A stretch of DNA of 14,320 nt from Desulfobacteraceae bacterium (GTDB lineage Bacteria; Desulfobacterota; Desulfobulbia; Desulfobulbales; Desulfobulbaceae). Each line of letters starts with the position of its first letter. Position 1 is the first letter of the stretch. Shown in pieces: positions 1 to 6,314 of this stretch. A program made the translations under genes and the position numbers. The stretch lies in contig JALHJD010000044.1 of the NCBI GenBank assembly GCA_022837185.1, forward strand, positions 1-14,320, read 5' to 3'. The notes under the pieces were generated by a model. The model did no database searches and was not told the origin of the DNA. It saw only the letters and a list, made by a program, of their open reading frames with translations.

Positions 1-278
1 TCACAGTCTACAAGGGGCATGCCGGATTCCATCTTCAGCTGCGCCCCCATCGTGCTGGCATCGAAAAACAGCCTCAGCTGATCATGTTCATGGCAGGCGG
101 CGAGACAATTCTGCGTGCCGACGTAATCCGCGTAGAGGTTGCCGACGATCATTTTTTCATATTCGCGGATCGGCAGAATCGGCTTGGAGCCCTTCAGCGC
201 GTTGCATCCGCTCAATATGATCAGCGCCGCAGGAACCATCAGGAAAAACCTGCGCAGCCGCTCCCTATTGCTCAACAT
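1..278 (-). CDS. Multiheme c-type cytochrome lipoprotein, N-terminal part (runs off the window)
   Basis: Only the first 92 codons are in the window. They read MLSNRERLRRFF, then a hydrophobic stretch ending in the lipobox LSGC (acylated Cys25), so the protein is probably a periplasm-facing or outer-membrane lipoprotein. The segment YVGTQNC (52-58) begins a typical multiheme-cytochrome heme site. Cys58, Cys62 and His63 form C-LAA-CH, which is CX3CH rather than the canonical CXXCH. Later MGAQL and GMPLVDC (86-92) resemble the region before the second CXXCH heme site of multiheme cytochromes; the final Cys would be the first Cys of that site. The likely role is extracytoplasmic electron transfer in respiration; the partner is unknown. 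The ATG at 278 follows a G-rich Shine-Dalgarno about 6 nt upstream. The gene diverges from the PilZ gene at 639. The cytochrome call is firm; the subfamily is not, because the rest is missing. Confidence 0.8.
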   Translation of the reverse strand, partial: MLSNRERLRRFFLMVPAALIILSGCNALKGSKPILPIREYEKMIVGNLYADYVGTQNCLAACHEHDQLRLFFDASTMGAQLKMESGMPLVDC

Positions 279-297
279 ATCAGCCCCCCATCGCAGC

Positions 298-333
298 CCG
301 GCCTTGTTGTCGATACGGCGTTGAACAGGCCGG
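298..333 (-). other. Stem-loop in the cytochrome 5' leader
   Basis: CCGGCCT (298-304) and AGGCCGG (327-333) form a perfect 7-bp stem around a 22-nt loop. The hairpin ends about 20 nt before the cytochrome start codon, just upstream of its G-rich ribosome binding site. It could influence translation or be part of a longer structured leader. Its function is unknown. Confidence 0.4.
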
Positions 334-352
334 TGCACTTTGCATATTATGT

Positions 353-383
353 ATTATTACCGTTTCGGCCGCTTGCCTGTCAA
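353..383 (-). promoter_or_regulatory. Putative sigma-70 promoter for the multiheme cytochrome
   Basis: On the minus strand a perfect TTGACA (383 to 378) is followed after 19 nt by AATAAT (358 to 353), or after 18 nt by the weaker TAATAA. The surrounding sequence is AT-rich in a GC-rich window. This would give a leader of about 65-70 nt before the ATG at 278. The spacing is longer than ideal. Confidence 0.4.
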
Positions 384-461
384 ACACTTAATCCGACGGA
401 ATATTGCATATTTCAATTTCGACTTGTCTGCCGGCGGCCAATCCTCTTCGGGCATGGCCCT

Positions 462-501
462 CTCGGGCAGAGCGGCAGTCCACGCCCTTCCGCTGCCCGA
501 G
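462..501. repeat. Long inverted repeat in the divergent intergenic region
   Basis: CTCGGGCAG (462-470) is matched by CTGCCCGAG (493-501), a perfect 9-bp inverted repeat. Three more pairs (CGG 473-475 with CCG 490-492) follow after a 2-nt bulge. A third partial copy, TCGGGCA, lies near 448-454. No T-run follows on either strand, so a Rho-independent terminator is unlikely. The rest of the 360-bp interval 279-638 holds the two predicted promoters and no credible gene. Confidence 0.45.
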
Positions 502-543
502 CCGGCACGGCAGCGCGGATGCATTATTTTCTCCGGCAGGGAT

Positions 544-572
544 TTGACAAAGAAAATTGAACAATGTAGAGT
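544..572 (+). promoter_or_regulatory. Sigma-70 promoter for the first PilZ gene
   Basis: A perfect TTGACA (544-549) is followed after exactly 17 nt by TAGAGT (567-572), which matches 4 of 6 bases of TATAAT. The spacer is AT-rich. The leader to the ATG at 639 would be about 60 nt. Confidence 0.6.
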
Positions 573-638
573 CACAAAAAGGTTTCGGCTGTAACGACAC
601 CTCCCCTTTACCCTTGACCCGATTGATCAGGAATCAGC

Positions 639-1037
639 ATGAGCAACACCGAACGCAGACGCTATGTCAGGCCGGAATCGCTAAATCTGCTCGATTATAT
701 CGTGGTCGATGAGCATGGCGTCCGGGGTGAATACAGTATGGGCCGGACCCTGAATATCAGCATCGGCGGCATATTGATGGAAACCCGCAGCAGGTTCCCG
801 GCCGGCCAGCAGGTCATGATCACCATCGGCCTGGAAGACGAACTGGTCGACGTAATGGGACGAGTCGTGCACACCTCCGGGCACCATGACAACACCTTCC
901 ACAACGGAATCGAGTTCTTTCATGCATCGGTCGAAGACCGGCGGATCATCAACAGGTACGTCGAAGCCTTTCACAAACGATTCCCGGAGGCCGGCCGGGA
1001 AAACAAAGAGGCCATGAGCTTTCTCGAGCAGACGTAA
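639..1037 (+). CDS. PilZ domain protein (probable c-di-GMP receptor)
   Basis: A 132-residue single-domain protein. The N-terminal arginine cluster RRRYVR (6-11) gives the RxxxR c-di-GMP contact, and NISIGG (39-44) is the (D/N)xSxxG motif. Between and after these, alternating hydrophobic strands such as GQQVMITIGL fit the PilZ beta-barrel, followed by a helical tail rich in charged residues. No other domain is present, so it probably acts as a c-di-GMP-controlled adaptor. The ATG at 639 has CAGGAA about 5 nt upstream and a good promoter at 544-572. It lies tail-to-tail with manC, 43 bp away, and is near exopolysaccharide precursor genes. Control of polysaccharide output or motility is therefore a reasonable inference, but no target is shown. 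Confidence 0.85.
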   Translation: MSNTERRRYVRPESLNLLDYIVVDEHGVRGEYSMGRTLNISIGGILMETRSRFPAGQQVMITIGLEDELVDVMGRVVHTSGHHDNTFHNGIEFFHASVEDRRIINRYVEAFHKRFPEAGRENKEAMSFLEQT

Positions 1038-1080
1038 GGGTTTCCATCCCCCTCCGTACGGCCGCTGCGCGACGGGGGAG

Positions 1081-2490
1081 TCATTCCTGTTCCCTGCCGT
1101 ACTCGTCGTCGTAACGGACGATATCATCCTCTCCCAGATAACTGCCGATCTGCACCTCGATCAACTCCAGGGGTATGGTTCCCGGATTTTCGAGCCGGTG
1201 TTTTTCCCCGGCGGTAATGTACGTCGACTTGTTTTCATCCAGCAGGATGACCTTCTCCCCGTTTGTCACTTTCGCCATCCCCCTGACCACCACCCAGTGT
1301 TCATGGCGATGATGGTGCATCTGCAGAGACAGTCTGGCCCCCGGATTGACCGTTATCCTCTTGATCTGAAAACGCTCCCCGCTTTCCAGGGTCGTATAGC
1401 TGCCCCAGGGCCTGTGGACCGTGCGATGAATCAGGAACTCGTTTCTGCCCCTGAGCTTGAGCTGTTCAACAATCTTCTTGACGTCCTGGGACCGGGCAAT
1501 GGGCGCGACAAGGACCGCATCGGCGGTCTCCACCACCATGGTGTCCCGGAGCCCTATGGCGGCAACCAGGCTGTCGCCGGCCCGGATCAGTGAATTTTCG
1601 ACATCTTCCAGGATCACGTCACCGCTCAGGACATTGCCGCGGTCGTCTTTATCCGCCAGTTCCCAGAGGGCGCGCCAGGAGCCGACATCGCTCCAGCCGA
1701 TATCGGCCTCGACCACCGCCGCCCGTTCCGTTTTTTCCATGAGCGCGTAGTCTATGGAATCGTCGGTGCACGGTTCCATGGCCTCCCTGTCCAACCTGAA
1801 AAACACGCCGTCCCATTTGCCGTCGGCCACGGCCCGCGTCATCTGCTCGATGAGGACCGGTTCGTACCGCGACAGCTCGGCCAGGAGCGTTTCCACCGTA
1901 AAGGCGAACATGCCGCTGTTCCAGAGATGCCTGCCGCCGGCAACATACTCCCGGGCCGTCTGCAGGTCTGGCTTTTCGACAAAGGAAAGGACTCTGTTCC
2001 CCTCCCCCCGGGCGATGTAGCCGTAGCCTGTTTCCGGACTGGTCGGTACAATGCCGAACGTTGTGACATTCCCGGCCTCGGCCAGGAGGCACGCTTCCCG
2101 CACCGCGGCAACAAAGGCGTCGACAGCGGTAATCAGGTGGTCAGCCGGCAGGACAAGGAGCACGGATCCATTGTCCAGGTACTGCCTGACAAAGAGGGCG
2201 GCCCCGCAGATGGCGGCGGCCGTATTGCGCCCTACAGGCTCCAGGAGGAGGTGATATTCCGGAAATGTGTTCAGCTCCTCAATCTGGGTTTTCGTCAGAA
2301 ACCGGTGCTCCTCGCCGACCACCACGACGGGCGGAGCGGCGCCGGGCAATGCCTTCACCCGCTCAAGGGTAGTCTGCAGAAGGGAACGGCTGCCGAGCAG
2401 CTTGATCAGCTGCTTGGGATACAGCTCCCGGGACAGGGGCCAAAGACGGGAACCTGTCCCGCCGGCCAGAATCACTGGTTGAATCCGCAC
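1081..2490 (-). CDS. manC: Mannose-1-phosphate guanylyltransferase / mannose-6-phosphate isomerase (bifunctional)
   Basis: A 469-residue cytoplasmic enzyme of the full length expected for the bifunctional ManC/AlgA/XanB type. The N-terminal nucleotidyltransferase domain carries GGTGSRLWPLSRELYPKQL (10-28), the pyrophosphorylase signature. It is followed by FVEKPD (170-175), NSGMF (191-195) and WSDVGSW (266-272), and makes GDP-mannose from mannose-1-phosphate and GTP. The C-terminal cupin has HRPWGSY (359-365) and the histidine-rich metal site QMHHHRHEHW (390-399) of type II phosphomannose isomerases, which interconvert fructose-6-P and mannose-6-P. The start is a GTG at 2490 with a strong GAGGTGA Shine-Dalgarno. 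It lies 26 nt after manB, surely in one transcript. Together the two genes supply GDP-mannose from fructose-6-P. Motifs appear intact. Confidence 0.95.
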   Translation of the reverse strand: MRIQPVILAGGTGSRLWPLSRELYPKQLIKLLGSRSLLQTTLERVKALPGAAPPVVVVGEEHRFLTKTQIEELNTFPEYHLLLEPVGRNTAAAICGAALFVRQYLDNGSVLLVLPADHLITAVDAFVAAVREACLLAEAGNVTTFGIVPTSPETGYGYIARGEGNRVLSFVEKPDLQTAREYVAGGRHLWNSGMFAFTVETLLAELSRYEPVLIEQMTRAVADGKWDGVFFRLDREAMEPCTDDSIDYALMEKTERAAVVEADIGWSDVGSWRALWELADKDDRGNVLSGDVILEDVENSLIRAGDSLVAAIGLRDTMVVETADAVLVAPIARSQDVKKIVEQLKLRGRNEFLIHRTVHRPWGSYTTLESGERFQIKRITVNPGARLSLQMHHHRHEHWVVVRGMAKVTNGEKVILLDENKSTYITAGEKHRLENPGTIPLELIEVQIGSYLGEDDIVRYDDEYGREQE

Positions 2491-2516
2491 GCTTTCACCT
2501 CACACGGAATGAATCA

Positions 2517-3911
2517 TTAATGCGACCCGCCCTTTTCTCCGCCGCGGATCAGGCCCAGCAGCTCCCCGGTTTTCCGCTCCAGCAGCCGCCGGTCGCCCCT
2601 TGTTTCAACATTGAGGCGCAACAGCGGCTCTGTGTTCGATTTGCGCAGGTTGAACCGGAACGCCGGGAAGGCGACGCTCAGTCCGTCGGTCAGGTCCATG
2701 TCGCCCGAGCTGTAATGTTCCTTCACTTTGTCGATGACCTGGTCGGGATCGGCAACAATGGAGTTTATTTCCCCGCTGACCGGGTAGGCGGCCATCCTTT
2801 CGGCGACCATGGCCGACAGGGGGCGGCCCGAGTCGCTCAGGAGCCGGCAGACGAACAGCCAGGGGATCATGCCCGAGTCACAGTAGCCGAAGTCCCTGAA
2901 ATAATGATGCGCGGACATCTCGCCGCCATAGACCGCATCGGCCTCTCGCATTTTCTGCTTGATAAAGGCGTGGCCGGTACGGGTCATGACCGGCCTGCCG
3001 CCGGCCGCTTCCACCATTTCGACGGTATTCCAGATCAGCCGGGGATCATGAAGGATGCGGCCGCCGGGATGGTCCCGGAGCGCGGCCGCCGCCAGCAGGC
3101 CAACAATATAGTAGCCCTCGATGAACCGGCCGGTTTCGTCAAAAAAGAAGCACCTGTCGAAATCACCGTCCCAGGCAATGCCCATATCCGCCCGGTGCGC
3201 GAGCACGGCCTCGGCCGTCGCCGCCCGGTTTTCCCGGAGCAGGGGATTGGGAACGCCGTGGGGAAAGGTGCCGTCCGGTTGATGGTGCAGTTTGACAAAG
3301 GTGAAGGGAAGGCGCGCTTCCAGCAGGTCCACCACCGGACCGGCGCAGCCGTTGCCGGCGTTGACCACCAGCTTCAAGGGGGCAAGTCGGTCAGGCCGGA
3401 CAAAGGACAACAGGCAATCAATATAGCTGTTTTTATCCCGGCTCTGTTCCAGCTTCCCCGGAGTGCCGGCCGAACTGAGCAGTTTCCGGCGCCACCACTC
3501 ATCCGAAGCCGCTTTCCGGGCAATTTCCGTCAGGCCGGAATCGCTGCTGACCGGGCGGGCGTCCCGCTCAACCAGCTTCATGCCGTTGTACTCGGCCGGA
3601 TTGTGGCTGGCGGTCACCATGATGCCGCCCTCCACTCCGTCTCCGATGCCGGAGAAAACCGCATGATAGACTTCCTCGGTGCCGGCCAGCCCGATATCCA
3701 CCACATCCACCCCGCAAGCGGTCAGGGTCTGCGCCAGTCCGACGGCGATTCCGGGGCTGCTGGGGCGCACATCCCTGCCGACAACCACCTTGCGCAGGGC
3801 AAACTGGTCAGCAAAAGCCAGGCCGATCCGGCGGGCAAGCTGCTCATCCAGTTCATCCGGCACCCTGCCCCGTATATCGTAGGCGGTTACACAGCGTAAC
3901 GGCTCGTTCAT
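2517..3911 (-). CDS. manB: Phosphomannomutase (possibly also phosphoglucomutase)
   Basis: A 464-residue member of the alpha-D-phosphohexomutase superfamily. It shows the phosphoserine loop TASHNPAEYNGMK (100-112, catalytic Ser102), the Mg-binding loop DGDFDR (248-253), the sugar-specificity loop GGEMSAHHYF (329-338) and the phosphate-binding loop RKSNTEPLLRLN (423-434). GEMSAHH fits the PMM/PGM group, which interconverts mannose-6-P and mannose-1-P and often glucose-6-P and glucose-1-P. It could therefore also feed RmlA with glucose-1-P; that is inference. I chose the ATG at 3911, preceded by GGGGAG, over an in-frame TTG at 3926 with no better ribosome site. It heads the manB-manC operon. Its 5' leader carries two stem-loops, one abutting the ribosome binding site. 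Confidence 0.94.
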   Translation of the reverse strand: MNEPLRCVTAYDIRGRVPDELDEQLARRIGLAFADQFALRKVVVGRDVRPSSPGIAVGLAQTLTACGVDVVDIGLAGTEEVYHAVFSGIGDGVEGGIMVTASHNPAEYNGMKLVERDARPVSSDSGLTEIARKAASDEWWRRKLLSSAGTPGKLEQSRDKNSYIDCLLSFVRPDRLAPLKLVVNAGNGCAGPVVDLLEARLPFTFVKLHHQPDGTFPHGVPNPLLRENRAATAEAVLAHRADMGIAWDGDFDRCFFFDETGRFIEGYYIVGLLAAAALRDHPGGRILHDPRLIWNTVEMVEAAGGRPVMTRTGHAFIKQKMREADAVYGGEMSAHHYFRDFGYCDSGMIPWLFVCRLLSDSGRPLSAMVAERMAAYPVSGEINSIVADPDQVIDKVKEHYSSGDMDLTDGLSVAFPAFRFNLRKSNTEPLLRLNVETRGDRRLLERKTGELLGLIRGGEKGGSH

Positions 3912-3922
3912 CCAGACTCCCC

Positions 3923-3944
3923 GCAACGGCGGAAATCCCGTTGC
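3923..3944 (-). promoter_or_regulatory. Stem-loop abutting the manB ribosome binding site
   Basis: GCAACGG (3923-3929) and CCGTTGC (3938-3944) form a perfect 7-bp stem with an 8-nt loop. In the manB transcript the 3' arm ends exactly where the GGGGAG Shine-Dalgarno begins. A translational role is possible but not shown. Confidence 0.4.
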
Positions 3945-3986
3945 CCCGATCCCATCCCGCCCTGCCGCAAAGGGGTCCTTCGATCA

Positions 3987-4001
3987 GCCGGGCACCCCGG
4001 C
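3987..4001 (-). other. Second stem-loop in the manB leader
   Basis: GCCGGG (3987-3992) and CCCGGC (3996-4001) form a perfect 6-bp stem with a 3-nt loop, in the middle of the predicted leader of about 146 nt. No T-run follows in the minus direction, so it is not an obvious terminator. Confidence 0.35.
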
Positions 4002-4042
4002 CCCGTCTCCCTCCTGCCGCCAAAAACCGAGGGGCTAACGCT

Positions 4043-4071
4043 TTGCGAAACAGGCAATAATAGAGTATAAA
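4043..4071 (+). promoter_or_regulatory. Sigma-70 promoter for rmlA-rmlD
   Basis: TTGCGA (4043-4048) is followed after 17 nt by TATAAA (4066-4071). The leader to the rmlA ATG would be about 44 nt. Its -10 overlaps the -10 of the opposing manB promoter. Confidence 0.55.
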
Positions 4072-4093
4072 GAACTTTTCGCGAAGAGGTCAA
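4064..4093 (-). promoter_or_regulatory. Sigma-70 promoter for manB-manC
   Basis: On the minus strand TTGACC (4093 to 4088) is followed after 18 nt by TATACT (4069 to 4064). Each element matches consensus at 5 of 6 positions. The spacer contains the palindrome TTCGCGAA. The -10 overlaps that of the rmlA promoter on the other strand. Confidence 0.55.
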
Positions 4094-4121
4094 CCGAAAA
4101 GGCCCGTTCCAAGGAGTTGTG

Positions 4122-4997
4122 ATGAAAGGAATTGTTCTGGCGGGGGGTTCCGGCACCCGTCTGTATCCGCTGACCCGCGCCATCAGCAAACAGCTGATCC
4201 CGGTTTATGACAAGCCGATGATCTATTACCCCATCTCGGCGCTGATGCTGGCCGGGATCAGGGACATTCTCATTATCTCGACCCCCTACGATCTGCCCCG
4301 CTTTTCCGAACTGTTCGGCAACGGCTCCCACCTGGGGCTGCACGTCTCCTATGCCGAGCAGCCGCACCCCGAAGGTCTGGCCCAGGCCTTTCTGATCGGC
4401 AAGGACTTCATCGGTCGTGAAAACGTCTGCCTTGTCCTGGGCGACAATATCTTTTTCGGCCACGGTTTTGGGGAAATAGTGCAACGGTGCAGCAGGCTCG
4501 AGAAGGGCGGCATCATCTTCGGCTACCCGGTCAAGGACCCGCATCGATACGGCGTCGTCGAATTCGACCGGGACAACAACGTCATCGGCATCGAAGAAAA
4601 GCCCCTGAAGCCGAAATCGCGCTATGTCGTCCCCGGCCTCTATTTTTATGACAACGAGGTGGTGGCCATTGCCGAATCGATCCAGCCCTCCCCGCGGGGA
4701 GAGCTGGAAATAACCGATATCAACAACACCTATCTCAAGCAGGGAAAACTCAAGGTCGAACTGCTGGGGCGCGGATTCTGCTGGCTCGACACCGGCACCC
4801 ACGAGTCCCTGCAGCAGGCATCGAGCTACGTGCAGGCGGTGCAGGAACGCCAGGGCCTCAAAATCGCCTGCCTGGAGGAGATCGCCTACCGGCTCGGCTA
4901 TATCGGCACCGACCAGGTGGAGCGGCTGGCCAGGTCCATGTTGAAAAACCAGTACGGACAATACCTCATGGACCTGCTGCGGGATCCGGTCAAGTAA
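4122..4997 (+). CDS. rmlA: Glucose-1-phosphate thymidylyltransferase
   Basis: A 291-residue enzyme making dTDP-glucose from glucose-1-P and dTTP, the first step of dTDP-rhamnose synthesis. The N-terminus [18 protein letters not shown] carries the nucleotide-binding signature, followed by the family stretch [16 protein letters not shown] (22-37). Other landmarks are GDNIFF (107-112), EEKP (158-161), GELEITDIN (193-201) and [10 protein letters not shown] (221-230). Length and motifs match the RfbA/RmlA family throughout. AAGGAG at 4111-4116 is 5 nt before the ATG at 4122; an adjoining GTG at 4119 would be too close to it. rmlD follows after 13 nt, clearly co-transcribed. No rmlB or rmlC is present in this window, so those steps must be encoded elsewhere. 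Confidence 0.95.
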   Translation: MKGIVLAGGSGTRLYPLTRAISKQLIPVYDKPMIYYPISALMLAGIRDILIISTPYDLPRFSELFGNGSHLGLHVSYAEQPHPEGLAQAFLIGKDFIGRENVCLVLGDNIFFGHGFGEIVQRCSRLEKGGIIFGYPVKDPHRYGVVEFDRDNNVIGIEEKPLKPKSRYVVPGLYFYDNEVVAIAESIQPSPRGELEITDINNTYLKQGKLKVELLGRGFCWLDTGTHESLQQASSYVQAVQERQGLKIACLEEIAYRLGYIGTDQVERLARSMLKNQYGQYLMDLLRDPVK

Positions 4998-5010
4998 ATT
5001 TTCCGGGGCG

Positions 5011-5886
5011 ATGAAGATTCTCATCACGGGAGCAAAAGGTCAGCTGGGACGAGATTGCGCGCAGGTTCTGGGCGCCGCCCATGCCGTGTCCGCCTTCGGC
5101 TCCCGGGAGCTCGATATAGGCGACCGGGCCGCGGTAACAGACCTGATGGGGTCCGGGTACGACCTGGTGCTCAACTGCGCCGCCTACACTGCTGTCGACG
5201 GCTGCGAAACCGACCGGGAGCAATGCTGGCGGGTCAATGCCGACGGACCGGGAATACTCGCCGCGGCGTGCGCCCGACAGGGCAGCAGGCTGATCCACAT
5301 CTCCACCGACTATGTCTTTGACGGCGCCAAACCCCCACCGCGGGGCTACACGGAGGAGGACCCCGTCGGCCCCCTCTCCCGGTACGGTCTGAGCAAGCTG
5401 GAGGGCGAGCGGCGAATCCGGGAACAGACCCCTGATCATCTGATCATCCGGACCGCCTGGCTCTACGGGATCGGCGGCCGCAACTTTCTCAAGACCATGC
5501 TGCGGCTGGCGGTCGGGAACCCCAAACGGCCGATCCGGGTGGTGAACGATCAGTTCGGTTCGCTGACCTGGACCCGCCGGCTGGCCGGCCAGATCAGGGT
5601 TCTGATTGATTCCGGGCTGGCCGGGACCATCCATGCGACCGCCGAGGGCAGCGGGACCTGGTACGAGGGGGCCAGGCTGTTCCTCGAGGCCATGGGCGTC
5701 CAGTTCACCATCGAACCGTGCACCACGGCCGAGTATCCAACGCCCGCCCGCCGGCCGGTCAACTCGATTCTTGAAAACGGAATCCTGAAAAAAACAGGAC
5801 TGAACAGAATGGTTCCCTGGGAAGAGGATGTACTGGAATTTGCCCGGGTTCACCGAGAGGAACTGCTCGCCGAAGCCCGAGGCTGA
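5011..5886 (+). CDS. rmlD: dTDP-4-dehydrorhamnose reductase
   Basis: A 291-residue short-chain-dehydrogenase-type reductase that completes dTDP-L-rhamnose using NAD(P)H. The Rossmann motif is GAKGQLG (7-13). The active-site region includes STDYVFDG (98-105) and the YxxxK pair in YGLSK (125-129). QFGSLTWT (181-188) matches the family's conserved DQxGxPT-like stretch, and ARRPVNSIL (246-254) the usual late RPxxSxL motif. The ribosome site before the ATG is poor (GGGGCG, very close), which suggests partial coupling to rmlA. It converges on a PilZ gene, with a GC-rich hairpin between the two stops. Confidence 0.93.
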   Translation: MKILITGAKGQLGRDCAQVLGAAHAVSAFGSRELDIGDRAAVTDLMGSGYDLVLNCAAYTAVDGCETDREQCWRVNADGPGILAAACARQGSRLIHISTDYVFDGAKPPPRGYTEEDPVGPLSRYGLSKLEGERRIREQTPDHLIIRTAWLYGIGGRNFLKTMLRLAVGNPKRPIRVVNDQFGSLTWTRRLAGQIRVLIDSGLAGTIHATAEGSGTWYEGARLFLEAMGVQFTIEPCTTAEYPTPARRPVNSILENGILKKTGLNRMVPWEEDVLEFARVHREELLAEARG

Positions 5887-5913
5887 GTGGGGCGGACTTT
5901 CCGGGACCCCTGG

Positions 5914-5935
5914 CCGGGGCGTGTCCCGCCCCCGG
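5914..5935. terminator. GC-rich hairpin between convergent rmlD and PilZ genes
   Basis: CCGGGGCG (5914-5921) pairs with CGCCCCCGG (5927-5935) with one bulged base and a 5-nt loop. An alternative pairing is CGGGAC/GTCCCG. It sits in the 50 bp between convergent stops, where a bidirectional terminator is expected. No T-run follows, so intrinsic termination is uncertain. Confidence 0.4.
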
Positions 5936-5936
5936 A

Positions 5937-6299
5937 TCAGAGCCCGAATTCGCTGATCATGCCCTGGATGAACACCGCCTCGTCCGGCATCAGGTTCCGA
6001 ATCTGAAATCCGGCCAGGTAAAACGCCGGGTTCTCATCCTGCCGGCACCACTTGCAGACGGCGTCAAAAACGAGTTCGTCGCGGCTCGCTTCCATACCCG
6101 GAAAGGACATCCTCAACCGGTGCTCCGCCTGGACGGGGACCGGCTGGTCGGCGATCAGCTGCAGTCCGTGGGGTGAAATATCGACGACATGGCCGACCAC
6201 CCTGCTGCTGACCCCGTCGTACACCCGCAGATAATAGATCAGATGGCGCCGCATTATGCGGCGCTGCTCCTCTCCGCTCCCATTATTGTCAGCAGCCAT
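5937..6299 (-). CDS. Second PilZ domain protein
   Basis: A 120-residue single-domain protein. RRIMRR (13-18) supplies the RxxxR c-di-GMP motif and is followed by HLIYYLRVYD. DISPHG (40-45) is the DxSxxG motif and begins the typical strand pattern. The central and C-terminal strands include FDAVCKWC and FYLAGFQI. It differs clearly from the PilZ protein at 639-1037, so the pair is not a recent duplication. A strong AGGAGAG precedes the ATG at 6299. It lies 15 nt downstream of the UPF0280 gene in the same direction, so the two probably share a transcript. The target is unknown; proximity to sugar-nucleotide genes suggests polysaccharide or surface control. Confidence 0.85.
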   Translation of the reverse strand: MAADNNGSGEEQRRIMRRHLIYYLRVYDGVSSRVVGHVVDISPHGLQLIADQPVPVQAEHRLRMSFPGMEASRDELVFDAVCKWCRQDENPAFYLAGFQIRNLMPDEAVFIQGMISEFGL

Positions 6300-6314
6300 G
6301 GCGCTCTCCTTTTT

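Noticed and set aside
84..594. Several short plus- and minus-strand open frames over the cytochrome start and the intergenic region
   Set aside because: The cytochrome lipoprotein explains 1-278. The others lack ribosome sites and conserved features and cross promoter elements.
1038..1080. Hairpin between the first PilZ gene and manC as a terminator
   Set aside because: The pairing (CCCTCCGT with ACGGGGG) needs a wobble, has a large loop and lacks a T-run, so support is too weak.
2520..3899. Open frame of 459 codons antisense to manB
   Set aside because: It is the opposite strand of a gene with all phosphohexomutase motifs. Its translation has no recognisable domain, and GC-rich coding DNA often leaves such long antisense frames open.
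4035..5027. Open frame of 330 codons antisense to rmlA
   Set aside because: rmlA is unambiguous on the plus strand; the antisense product has no family features and no ribosome site.
4990..5853. Open frame of 287 codons antisense to rmlD
   Set aside because: It is a shadow of an intact reductase gene with Rossmann and YxxxK motifs on the plus strand.
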